Shown here piece by piece: positions 25,279 to 33,007 of a DNA stretch of 64,000 nucleotides. Made by a program: the position numbers and the translations under genes. The notes under the pieces were generated by a model. The model did no database searches and had not been told where the DNA came from. It saw only the letters and a program-made list of their open reading frames with translations. Source of the DNA: an uncultured Mesonia sp. (GTDB lineage: Bacteria > Bacteroidota > Bacteroidia > Flavobacteriales > Flavobacteriaceae). Numbering within the stretch: the first letter of the stretch is position 1; each line of letters starts with the position of its first letter. The DNA is taken from NCBI GenBank assembly GCA_947499595.1, contig CANMOY010000004.1:62001-126000 (forward strand), in the 5' to 3' direction.

Positions 25279-26376
25279 ATGAATGCTGAAATATTGAATG
25301 CCGATGAAATTAAAAAGGTAGCGCCAGTTTTTGGTCAGCTTTCTTTTGATGAACATGAGCAGGTGGTTTTTTGCTATGACAAAGATACAGGTTTAAAAGC
25401 GATTATAGGAATACATAACACAGTTTTAGGACCTGCTTTAGGAGGTACTAGAATGTGGAATTATAGCAGTGAGTGGGAAGCATTGAATGATGTGTTGCGT
25501 CTTTCTCGAGGAATGACCTTTAAAAGCTCTATTTCTGGATTGGATTTAGGGGGAGGAAAAGCGGTTATCATCGGGGATGCTAAAACGCAAAAGTCGCCTG
25601 AGTTGATGCGTCGTTTTGGTAAATTTGTTGATTCTTTAAGTGGTAAATACATCACGGCAGAAGATGTAGGTATGCAAACTGAAGATATGGATACCGTTCG
25701 TGAGGTAACTAAATATGTAACCGGTATTTCTGAGCATTTGGGAGGATCAGGTAACCCTTCACCAGTTACAGGATACGGTGTTTATATGGGTATGAAAGCT
25801 GCTGCTAAATATAAATTTGGAACAGACAACCTAGAAGGTAAAAAAGTACTTGTTCAAGGAATAGGAAATGTGGGTGAAACCGTGGTGAAACATATTCGTG
25901 AAGAAGGAGGAGAGGTATTTATCTCAGACATCAATCAAGAGCGTTTAGAAGCCGTACAACAAAAATACGGAGCCAAAATTTATACTGGTTCAGATTTGTA
26001 CACTGCAGATGTTGATATTTATGCACCTTGTGCTTTAGGAGCCACAGTGAATGATGAAACGATAGGTAAATTAAAAGCACAGGTAATAGCCGGGGCAGCA
26101 AATAACCAATTAGAAAATGAGGCTAAGCACGGAAAACTACTTCAAGAAAAAGGAATAGTTTACGCACCCGATTTCTTGATTAATGCTGGAGGTGTGATTA
26201 ATGTTTACGCCGAGTTAAAAGGTTACAACCGCGAAGAAACAATGGCTAAAACGGAGAACATCTATAACACAACCTTAGAAATACTTAATAAGGCCGAAGA
26301 GAACAAGATGACAACCCACCAAGCTGCTCTTAAAATTGCGCAAGAGCGCATTGAAAAAAAGAAGCAAGAAAAGTAA
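25279..26376 (+). CDS. Leucine/valine-type amino acid dehydrogenase
   Basis: This NAD-dependent enzyme oxidatively deaminates branched-chain (or related) amino acids to 2-oxo acids. The 365-residue length, catalytic Lys in GLDLGGGKAVI (Lys94), a second Lys82 in MTFKSS, the GALGxTR-like PALGGTRMW and the nucleotide fold VQGIGNVGE (192-200) place it with leucine/phenylalanine/valine dehydrogenases rather than the longer glutamate dehydrogenases. Substrate choice within that group is not decided by what can be seen. A terminator follows. Confidence 0.92.
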   Translation: MNAEILNADEIKKVAPVFGQLSFDEHEQVVFCYDKDTGLKAIIGIHNTVLGPALGGTRMWNYSSEWEALNDVLRLSRGMTFKSSISGLDLGGGKAVIIGDAKTQKSPELMRRFGKFVDSLSGKYITAEDVGMQTEDMDTVREVTKYVTGISEHLGGSGNPSPVTGYGVYMGMKAAAKYKFGTDNLEGKKVLVQGIGNVGETVVKHIREEGGEVFISDINQERLEAVQQKYGAKIYTGSDLYTADVDIYAPCALGATVNDETIGKLKAQVIAGAANNQLENEAKHGKLLQEKGIVYAPDFLINAGGVINVYAELKGYNREETMAKTENIYNTTLEILNKAEENKMTTHQAALKIAQERIEKKKQEK

Positions 26377-26406
26377 ATCAAATACCGATTTGCAACAAAT
26401 AAGTTT

Positions 26407-26414
26407 TATTTTTG
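26407..26414 (+). promoter_or_regulatory. -7-like element just before the terminator upstream of nusB
   Basis: TATTTTTG at 26407-26414 is a perfect -7 match. The nearest TTTG (26389-26392) is only 14 bases upstream, shorter than usual. If used, transcription would begin at or inside the hairpin at 26416-26442. Confidence 0.35.
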
Positions 26415-26415
26415 C

Positions 26416-26442
26416 AGGGCGAATTTTAATTCGCCCTTTTTT
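26416..26442 (+). terminator. Terminator after the amino acid dehydrogenase gene
   Basis: GGGCGAATT (26417-26425) pairs with AATTCGCCC (26428-26436) and is followed by six Ts. It ends the dehydrogenase gene and also lies 30 bases upstream of nusB. Confidence 0.9.
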
Positions 26443-26472
26443 AATCTTTTAAATCAAGTTCTTTATTTATCT

Positions 26473-27414
26473 ATGTTAACAAGAAGACATATCCGTGTAA
26501 AAGTAATGCAGTCTTTCTACGCATTTACACAATCCAAAAACCAAAATTTGGGTGCAGAAAAAAAGTTTATCTATAAGAGTATGGAAGATATGTATGACCT
26601 TTTCTTACTAAACTTAGATTTGCTTCTACAGGTAAGAAACAAAGCCCAAGATTTCATAGAAAAATCACAAAAGAAATTTTTACCTACTGCAAAAGACATC
26701 AATCCTAGTTTAAATTTTGTAGACAATAAATTCCTTAAACAATTAGAGCAAAGTGGCCAGTTAGAAGAGCTTATAGAAGACCATAAGTTAAACAATTGGC
26801 ATCAAGATGACGAATATGTGGCCATACTGTGGGATTTAATCAAAGAAGATGAACGCTTCATAGCCTACTTAGATCAAGAAGCAACAACCTATAAAGAAGA
26901 TAAAAAAATTGTTACTTATCTTTTTAAAGAAATAATTGCACCCAATGATAAGCTTTATGAATATTTAGAAGATAAAAAATTAACTTGGTTAGATGATTTA
27001 CCTTTGGTAAATACTGCGGTACTTAAGTTGATAAGCAAGACTAAAGAGACTCAAGAACAAGTAAGAATTCCAGCTTTATTTAAAAATGAAGAAGATGAGG
27101 AATTTGCTATAGATTTGCTCGAAAAATGCTTGTTGAATCAGGAATATTATAGTAATCTAATTCAAGATAAGACCCCCAATTGGGATAAAGACCGTATAGC
27201 GGATATTGATAGCATTTTATTAAAGATGGCTTTATGTGAGTTTTTAAAATTTCCTTCTATTCCTGTAAAGGTGAGCATCAACGAGTACCTTGAGATAGCT
27301 AAGGAATATAGTACGCCTAAAAGCAGTATTTTTATCAATGGTATTTTAGATAAATTATCTAAAGAATTAAAAGAAAAAGGAGAATTAAATAAAGTGGGTA
27401 GAGGCTTGATGTAG
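26473..27414 (+). CDS. nusB: Transcription antitermination factor NusB (long Bacteroidota form)
   Basis: NusB binds boxA RNA with NusE and supports rRNA antitermination. This 313-residue protein is about twice the E. coli length. The N-terminal MLTRRHIRVKVMQSFYAF start is the NusB RNA-binding helix, a long insert follows, and the C-terminal half has the usual NusB fold (DKDRIADIDSILLKMALCE, VSINEYLEIAKEYSTPKS, FINGILDKL). The extended form is typical of Bacteroidota. Translation starts at an ATG 30 bases after the upstream terminator. Confidence 0.93.
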   Translation: MLTRRHIRVKVMQSFYAFTQSKNQNLGAEKKFIYKSMEDMYDLFLLNLDLLLQVRNKAQDFIEKSQKKFLPTAKDINPSLNFVDNKFLKQLEQSGQLEELIEDHKLNNWHQDDEYVAILWDLIKEDERFIAYLDQEATTYKEDKKIVTYLFKEIIAPNDKLYEYLEDKKLTWLDDLPLVNTAVLKLISKTKETQEQVRIPALFKNEEDEEFAIDLLEKCLLNQEYYSNLIQDKTPNWDKDRIADIDSILLKMALCEFLKFPSIPVKVSINEYLEIAKEYSTPKSSIFINGILDKLSKELKEKGELNKVGRGLM

Positions 27415-27479
27415 TTGAAACTTTTTTCTTAATTTTAGCTCCGTAAAAATTATATTTCAACAATTAAAAATTAAACACA

Positions 27480-27989
27480 ATGAAAAAAGGATTATTGATT
27501 CTTGCCGCTGTAGCGGGAATTACTTTCACTTCTTGTAAAGAGAATGCCGCAGACAAAGTTAAAGAAGAAAACCAAAAAGAAGTTGCTGAACGCGATGCAA
27601 AAGCTACTGGAACACCAGTTATGCAATTCGAGTCAGATTCCCATGACTTTGGTACAATTAACGAAGGTGATATAGTAGAACATACCTTTAAGTTTACAAA
27701 TACTGGAGATGCGCCATTGGTAATTTCAAATGCAAAGGCTAGCTGTGGTTGTACTGTACCTCAATGGACAAAAACTCCTGTGGCCCCAGGTGAAGCTGGA
27801 GAAATAAAAGTTAAATTTAACTCTTCGGGTAGACCAAATAATCAATCTAAATCTATCCGCGTAAGCGCTAACACGGCAAGCGGTCAAGAAACCTTGAGAA
27901 TTAGAACTTTTGTAACTCCTAAAAATGGAGGAGCTGCTCAACAAACTGCAGGAAAAGCAGCAGCTGGACACGAAGGACATAACCACTAA
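27480..27989 (+). CDS. DUF1573 domain lipoprotein
   Basis: This 169-residue lipoprotein has a signal ending in FTSCKEN (Cys about 19) and a short charged linker. Its DUF1573 domain is an immunoglobulin-like fold of the ASPM-SPD-2-Hydin type, with SHDFGTINEGDIVEHTFKFTN in two pieces, the conserved SCGCTVP and PGEAGEIKVKF. It ends in an alanine/glycine/histidine-rich tail. The function is not established for the family. It precedes yajC by nine bases and is likely cotranscribed with it, an arrangement common in Flavobacteria. A -7-like TAATTTTA lies upstream with one mismatch. Confidence 0.92.
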   Translation: MKKGLLILAAVAGITFTSCKENAADKVKEENQKEVAERDAKATGTPVMQFESDSHDFGTINEGDIVEHTFKFTNTGDAPLVISNAKASCGCTVPQWTKTPVAPGEAGEIKVKFNSSGRPNNQSKSIRVSANTASGQETLRIRTFVTPKNGGAAQQTAGKAAAGHEGHNH

Positions 27990-27998
27990 TATTTTATA

Positions 27999-28295
27999 AT
28001 GGATCAAATATCAAGTTTTTTACCTTTTATTGCGATTATCATCGTTTTTTATTTCTTCATGATAAGACCACAACAAAAGAGGCAAAAAGAAGAAAGGAAC
28101 TTTGGTGAAAGCCTTAAAAAGGGTGACAAAGTTGTAACCAGCGGTGGTATTCACGGCAAGGTTGTAGATTTTAGCGAGAAACTAAATGCGGTAATTATCG
28201 AAACTGGTGCTGGAAAAATTACCGTTAATAAAGCTTCTATCTCAATGGAACTAAGTAAATTGGTTCAAAATCCAGAGAAAGAAACTAAAAAGTAA
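27999..28295 (+). CDS. yajC: Preprotein translocase accessory subunit YajC
   Basis: This small single-span membrane protein associates with SecDF in the Sec translocase. The 98-residue sequence has one membrane helix (about 6-24), the conserved FFMIRPQQKRQKE just after it and the GDKVVTSGGIHGKVV core. It is the second gene after the DUF1573 lipoprotein and ends at a strong palindromic terminator. No secD/secF is in the window. Confidence 0.95.
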   Translation: MDQISSFLPFIAIIIVFYFFMIRPQQKRQKEERNFGESLKKGDKVVTSGGIHGKVVDFSEKLNAVIIETGAGKITVNKASISMELSKLVQNPEKETKK

Positions 28296-28312
28296 CTATA
28301 GCTTTCTATAGT

Positions 28313-28348
28313 AAAAAAAATCCCAAATTTAAATTTGGGATTTTTTTT
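28313..28348. terminator. 36-base perfect palindromic terminator
   Basis: Eight As, TCCCAAATTT, AAATTTGGGA and eight Ts form a perfect 36-base palindrome, so both strands can terminate here. It separates convergent yajC and the YdeI-like gene, whose stop codon (28347-28349) overlaps its end. Confidence 0.95.
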
Positions 28349-28934
28349 ATGACTTTCGGTATTTATCGTGCAGCCCCTTTAAGGCTAGAATCATTGGAGT
28401 TATTTTTTCTAATCTCGAAGTTTTAGTAGAAGCTCGTTTAGCCTCGGAAATGTACTGGCAATATTCCCGTTTTTTTCCAATGCTTAGTTTTTCAAAAGCT
28501 GTTTTTAGTGAGGTATTGTTATCAAAAGCAGCTTGAAGTTCTGGAGGAATCGTAATAGTTGTTTTTAGACTGGTCTGACTTTTTACTCCAGTTTGTTCAA
28601 TAGCTATTGCTTCCAGGATATAGGCTTTTATTTCCTTTTCAGGAATCTGATCTCCTGCTTTAAAGCGAATCTGACGCAGATTTTTTGTTTTACCTTCTTG
28701 AGCGTTAATGAGTAAAGACTGGTTTTTCTGCAATAGACTACCTTTAAAAAACCATAGCGCACAATGGTTTTTAAAAGCACCTAACCCAATTACATTTTTA
28801 TTGTTTAACGTATAAACGGGAGAACCCCATTTAATCGTTTCTTCTAGGGGAGTCTTCAATAAAAGCATTCGTAATTCTTGCAGCTGTTTACTCCACTTTT
28901 CGTGTTTGGTAATATATTCTTTAACTGGATCCAT
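28347..28934 (-). CDS. DUF1801/YdeI-like protein
   Basis: This 195-residue protein has an N-terminal DUF1801-type domain (EETIKWGSPVYTL, CALWFFKGSLL) and a C-terminal YdeI/OmdA-type domain (LQAAFDNNTSLKTAFEKLS, then GKKREYCQYISEAKRA). YdeI-type proteins have been linked to bacteriocin and envelope stress tolerance in enterobacteria, but most copies are uncharacterised. The ATG at 28932-28934 (MDPVKEY) is chosen. A TTG nine codons upstream would also be open. It stands alone and leftward. Confidence 0.85.
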   Translation of the reverse strand: MDPVKEYITKHEKWSKQLQELRMLLLKTPLEETIKWGSPVYTLNNKNVIGLGAFKNHCALWFFKGSLLQKNQSLLINAQEGKTKNLRQIRFKAGDQIPEKEIKAYILEAIAIEQTGVKSQTSLKTTITIPPELQAAFDNNTSLKTAFEKLSIGKKREYCQYISEAKRASTKTSRLEKITPMILALKGLHDKYRKS

Positions 28935-28972
28935 AGCAAATGAGATAATTACATACTTCAAATTTAGTATAA

Positions 28973-29012
28973 AAAAACAACCAAATTTAATATTATAAAT
29001 TTGGTTGTTTTT
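28973..29012 (-). terminator. Terminator after pepT
   Basis: A perfect 17-base-pair stem (28973-28989 with 28996-29012) encloses a six-base loop, and a T-run follows on the minus strand. It ends the leftward pepT gene. Confidence 0.92.
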
Positions 29013-29034
29013 GTGTTGAATGAATTGACTGGTT

Positions 29035-30279
29035 TTATTTTTTGTACTGCTGGGCAGTTAACTCTGCAATCTTTATAATAACTTGTGTAGCTTTAATCAT
29101 ACTTTCGACTGGTACATATTCATAACGACCATGAAAATTATGTCCGCCGGCAAAAATATTAGGGCAAGGTAATCCCATATATGATAATTGAGAGCCATCT
29201 GTACCTCCTCTAATAGGTTTTATAAGCGGTTCAATGTTTAATTCTTTCATCGCTTGTTCAGCAATATCAACAATATGCATAACGGGTTCTACCTTTTCAC
29301 GCATATTAAAATACTGGTCTTTTATTTCAATACTTACTGCTTCTCGTCCGTGTTGCTCGTTTATTTCTTTGGCTAGGTCTAACATAACCTTCTTTCTAGC
29401 TTCGAAATGCTCTTTATCGTGATCCCGTATAATGTAATTTAAACGTGTTTCATCTACTTCACCCTCAATTTTGGTTAAGTGAAAAAAGCCTTGGCGTCCT
29501 TCTGTGTGTTCTGGAGTTTCTAATCTTGGTAAGGAATTGATGAAATCTTGAGCAATATACATGCTGTTAATCATTTTTCCTTTGGCATAACCAGGGTGTA
29601 CAATTTTACCAGTAATTTTAACCTGTGCGCCAGCAGCGTTAAAGTTTTCATATTCAAGTTCACCTACTTGGCTACCATCCATTGTATAGGCCCATTCTGC
29701 ACCAAATTTTTTAACATCAAATTTATGTGCACCACGTCCAATTTCTTCATCTGGAGTAAAACCAATTTTGATATCTCCGTGCTTTATTTCTGGATGCTCT
29801 ACTAAATATTTTACTGCAGTCATAATTTCGGTAACTCCCGCTTTGTCGTCTGCACCTAGTAATGTAGTACCGTCTGTGGTAATCAAAGTCTGACCTTTGT
29901 ACATCAATAAATCTTCAAAATAATCGGGCGACAAAATAATATTTTGTTCTTTATTGAGTAAAATATCTTTTCCGTCATAATTTTCTATTATCTGCGGTTT
30001 GACATCTTTACCAGTAAAATCTGGTGAGGTATCAAAATGTGATATAAAGCCTATACTCGGCACTGGGTGTTCCACATTACTTGGTACTGTTGCCATAATG
30101 TAGGCGTGCTCATCGATACTAACATCTTTCAGGCCCATATCTTTTAACTCTTGAACCAGCTTATTCGCTATATCCCATTGTTTTTGGGTGCTTGGGGTGG
30201 TTTTAGAATTTGGGTCACTCTCAGAATCTATGGTAACATAGCTTACAAATCTTTCTATTAGTTCTTCTCTATTAATCAT
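29035..30279 (-). CDS. pepT: Peptidase T (tripeptidase)
   Basis: This zinc aminotripeptidase of the M20 family removes N-terminal residues from tripeptides in the cytoplasm. The 414-residue protein has the metal ligands in GFISHFDTSPDF (His81, Asp83) and LLGADDKAGV (Asp144), catalytic/metal Glu in FTPDEEIGRGAHKFD (Glu178/179), and the later IRGGTDGSQLSYMG and NIFAGGHNFHG motifs. The ATG at 30277-30279 (MINREEL) is preferred because the 11 extra upstream residues are not conserved-looking. It is divergent from pyrD and has its own terminator. Confidence 0.95.
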   Translation of the reverse strand: MINREELIERFVSYVTIDSESDPNSKTTPSTQKQWDIANKLVQELKDMGLKDVSIDEHAYIMATVPSNVEHPVPSIGFISHFDTSPDFTGKDVKPQIIENYDGKDILLNKEQNIILSPDYFEDLLMYKGQTLITTDGTTLLGADDKAGVTEIMTAVKYLVEHPEIKHGDIKIGFTPDEEIGRGAHKFDVKKFGAEWAYTMDGSQVGELEYENFNAAGAQVKITGKIVHPGYAKGKMINSMYIAQDFINSLPRLETPEHTEGRQGFFHLTKIEGEVDETRLNYIIRDHDKEHFEARKKVMLDLAKEINEQHGREAVSIEIKDQYFNMREKVEPVMHIVDIAEQAMKELNIEPLIKPIRGGTDGSQLSYMGLPCPNIFAGGHNFHGRYEYVPVESMIKATQVIIKIAELTAQQYKK

Positions 30280-30410
30280 AAAGCATAAATTTTGGTAAAA
30301 GTACATAATCAACTAGCCGAAAGCAATTTTAGCTCCTTAAGTTTCATAAAAAAACATTGGTTTTTTATTGCATTTAGTCTTGCCCTTATTCAATTTAAAT
30401 TATTTTTGCA

Positions 30411-30418
30411 TAAACCTA
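30411..30418 (+). promoter_or_regulatory. -7 element of pyrD
   Basis: TATTTTTG is a perfect -7 match nine bases before the pyrD ATG at 30427. No -33 TTTG lies at the standard spacing. Its position supports the ATG at 30427 rather than the upstream in-frame start. Confidence 0.55.
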
Positions 30419-30426
30419 TTATTACC

Positions 30427-31449
30427 ATGTATACCTCTTTAATAAGGCCTTTGCTTTTTAAATTTGATCCAGAAAAAGTACATCATTTCACTTTTAAGAC
30501 TTTAAAGTTTGCTTTTAAAATCCCTGGGGTAGAGCAATTTTTTAAAAAGCGTTTTGCTGTAAACGATAAAAGTTTAGAGCGAGAGGTATTTGGCTTAAAA
30601 TTTAAAAATCCTGTAGGATTAGCTGCGGGTTTTGATAAAGATGCTCAGCTTTTTAATGAATTAGGATCATTAGGTTTTGGTTTTGTTGAAATTGGTACTT
30701 TAACCCCGAAACCCCAGGAAGGAAACCCAAAGAAAAGACTTTTTAGGCTTAAAGAAGATGCTGCTATTATCAATAGAATGGGATTTAATAATCAAGGCTT
30801 AGCATCCGCCGTAGAGCGATTAAAAAAGAATAAAAAACGGGTTATAATAGGCGGTAATATTGGTAAAAATAAAATTACGCCTAATGATCAAGCTCTCTTG
30901 GATTATCAAAAAGGTTTTGAACAACTTTTTGATTATGTAGATTATTTTGTAGTGAATGTAAGTTCGCCCAATACACCAGATTTAAGAGCATTACAAGATA
31001 AAGAGCCATTAAAGAAAATACTTTTTGCTTTACAAGAACAAAACAAACAAAAACCAAAACCTAAACCCATATTGCTAAAAATAGCACCAGATCTTAGCGA
31101 CGAGCAGTTACTTGACATAATTGAAATTGTGCAAGAAACCCAAATTAGCGGTGTAATTGCGACCAATACCACCATTTCTAGAGTAGGATTACAATCTGAA
31201 GGTAGAAAAGAAAAAGGTGGTCTTAGCGGAAAACCATTAAAATCGAGATCGACTGAAGTTATACGTTTCCTTTCACAAAATAGTAAACAGTCTTTTCCTA
31301 TAATTGGGGTAGGAGGTATACATACGGCCGAAGATGCTTTGGAGAAACTTGAAGCCGGAGCCAGTTTAGTTCAACTTTATACCGGTTTTATTTATGAGGG
31401 GCCGCGTTTGATTAAAGAAATAAACCTAAAACTTAGCGCTAAAAAATAA
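30427..31449 (+). CDS. pyrD: Quinone-dependent dihydroorotate dehydrogenase
   Basis: This membrane-associated enzyme oxidises dihydroorotate to orotate in pyrimidine synthesis, passing electrons to quinone. The 340-residue class 2 protein has an N-terminal amphipathic region ([20 protein letters not shown]), [11 protein letters not shown], the [20 protein letters not shown] loop (in two pieces), catalytic Ser in [12 protein letters not shown], and FMN-binding [20 protein letters not shown]. The ATG at 30427 is preferred. The frame is open 45 codons further upstream, but that extension is hydrophobic, unlike the family, and lies upstream of the -7 box. It overlaps the LysE gene by one base. 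Confidence 0.95.
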   Translation: MYTSLIRPLLFKFDPEKVHHFTFKTLKFAFKIPGVEQFFKKRFAVNDKSLEREVFGLKFKNPVGLAAGFDKDAQLFNELGSLGFGFVEIGTLTPKPQEGNPKKRLFRLKEDAAIINRMGFNNQGLASAVERLKKNKKRVIIGGNIGKNKITPNDQALLDYQKGFEQLFDYVDYFVVNVSSPNTPDLRALQDKEPLKKILFALQEQNKQKPKPKPILLKIAPDLSDEQLLDIIEIVQETQISGVIATNTTISRVGLQSEGRKEKGGLSGKPLKSRSTEVIRFLSQNSKQSFPIIGVGGIHTAEDALEKLEAGASLVQLYTGFIYEGPRLIKEINLKLSAKK

Positions 31450-32063
31450 TGATTGAAACCCTGCTGTCATTTTGCGCGGTAGTTTTTTTACTGGCACTTT
31501 CACCAGGGCCCGATAATATTTTTGTACTCACACAAAGCTTGGTTTATGGCCGTAAATATGGTATTGCTACTGTTTTAGGATTAATGATAGGGTGCTTAGT
31601 GCATACTAGTCTAGTAGCTTTTGGTTTGGCCGGGCTACTAAAGAAGTATCCACAAGCCTTGTTTATGGTAAAAGTTTTTGGAGCAGCCTATCTGCTTTAT
31701 CTAGCCTATAAAATTTATCAGCATAATGCACCTATTCGGCTAAACGAAAAGAAAGTGGGCTTTAAGTCAACAGCGGCACTTTTTAAACAAGGTTTCATAA
31801 TGAATATTTTAAACCCTAAAGTGGCGTTGTTTTTTTTGGCGTTACTTCCTCAATTTTTGTTTAGTGAAAAGATGACTTTTATCTTGCAAATTTATATACT
31901 GGGGTTGCTTTTTATTGTTGTTTCTTTTTTAGTTTTTTCATCTTTTGCATTCCTTGCGGCCGCTATTTCAAGGCGAATTAATCAAAATAACAGAACTTTT
32001 ATATACCTTAATTACCTTCAAATAGCAGTATTTGTAGGAATAGCCCTATTTTTGTTTGTCTGA
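31449..32063 (+). CDS. LysE/RhtB family amino acid exporter
   Basis: This 204-residue inner-membrane protein has six predicted helices and the family start LALSPGPDNIFVLTQSL (about 16-32), followed by VLGLMIGCLVHTSL and NPKVALFFLALLPQF (about 122-136). Family members export amino acids such as lysine, threonine or homoserine, and the substrate here is not known. The TAATG junction with pyrD indicates translational coupling. Confidence 0.92.
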   Translation: MIETLLSFCAVVFLLALSPGPDNIFVLTQSLVYGRKYGIATVLGLMIGCLVHTSLVAFGLAGLLKKYPQALFMVKVFGAAYLLYLAYKIYQHNAPIRLNEKKVGFKSTAALFKQGFIMNILNPKVALFFLALLPQFLFSEKMTFILQIYILGLLFIVVSFLVFSSFAFLAAAISRRINQNNRTFIYLNYLQIAVFVGIALFLFV

Positions 32064-32113
32064 TTTTTCTTTATGGATTTGTAGCATAAGTTATTTATTT
32101 TAAACAGAACGTG

Positions 32114-32121
32114 TATCTTTG
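32114..32121 (+). promoter_or_regulatory. -7 element of the HMG-CoA lyase gene
   Basis: TATCTTTG is a perfect -7 match ending only five bases before the ATG at 32127, which suggests a leaderless or nearly leaderless mRNA. No -33 element is obvious. Confidence 0.55.
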
Positions 32122-32126
32122 GGCGT

Positions 32127-32990
32127 ATGAAAGAAATTAAGCTTATTGAGTGTCCTAGAGATGCCATGCAAGGCATTAAATCGTTTATTCCTACAAGTCA
32201 AAAAATTGACTATTTGCAAGCATTGCTTCGCTGTGGTTTTGATACTTTAGATTTTGGTAGTTTTGTTTCACCCAAAGCCATTCCACAAATGCGAGATACG
32301 GCAGAAGTACTCGCCGGACTTGATTTGAGTAAGACGAAAACAAAACTATTGGCCATTGTTGCCAACTTGCGTGGTGCGCAAGATGCCGTTCAACATCAAG
32401 AGATAGACTATTTGGGCTATCCTTTCTCTATATCAGAGAATTTTCAAATGCGTAATACGCATAAAACCATAGAAGAATCTGTTGAGCTTTTGCAGGAAAT
32501 AATTAACCTGGCAGATCAACATAATAAAAAAGTAGTGGCTTATCTTTCTATGGGTTTTGGAAACCCATACGGGGACCCGTGGAATGTTGAAATTGTTGCA
32601 GAATGGACCGAAAAGCTAGCCCAGATGGGTGTAGAGATTTTATCATTATCCGATACAGTTGGCACTTCTAATTCAGAAACTATTTCTTATCTCTTTTCTA
32701 ATTTAATTCCGGCTTATCCTAATATCGAATTTGGAGCTCACCTGCATACCACCCCAGAGGCTTGGCATAATAAAGTAGATGCCGCATTTAAAGCGGGGTG
32801 TAAACGCTTTGATGGTGCTATTCAAGGTTTTGGAGGCTGCCCAATGGCCAAGGATAAATTAACGGGAAATATGCCAACAGAAAAAATGTTGAGCTATTTT
32901 AATCAACAAAAGACCGAGTTTAATGTTAAGATGACGAGCTTTGAATCGGCATATAATATGGCTACTCAAATTTTTAAAACCTATCATTAA
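32127..32990 (+). CDS. Hydroxymethylglutaryl-CoA lyase
   Basis: This enzyme cleaves HMG-CoA to acetoacetate and acetyl-CoA, the last step of leucine breakdown. The 287-residue TIM-barrel protein has IECPRDAMQGI (the usual EVGPRDGLQ variant) at the N-terminus, YLSMGFGNPYGDPWN, LSDTVGTSN, metal-binding HLHTT (about 211-215) and the catalytic loop GGCPMAKDKLTGNMPTE (about 243-259, Cys). It has its own -7 box and is followed 17 bases later by a sensor kinase gene. Confidence 0.92.
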   Translation: MKEIKLIECPRDAMQGIKSFIPTSQKIDYLQALLRCGFDTLDFGSFVSPKAIPQMRDTAEVLAGLDLSKTKTKLLAIVANLRGAQDAVQHQEIDYLGYPFSISENFQMRNTHKTIEESVELLQEIINLADQHNKKVVAYLSMGFGNPYGDPWNVEIVAEWTEKLAQMGVEILSLSDTVGTSNSETISYLFSNLIPAYPNIEFGAHLHTTPEAWHNKVDAAFKAGCKRFDGAIQGFGGCPMAKDKLTGNMPTEKMLSYFNQQKTEFNVKMTSFESAYNMATQIFKTYH

Positions 32991-33007
32991 AGCTAAACTT
33001 CTGGCTA

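Noticed and set aside
30292-30426. N-terminal extension of pyrD
   Set aside because: The frame is open, but the added 45 residues are unlike class 2 enzymes, and the -7 box at 30411-30418 lies downstream of the extended start.
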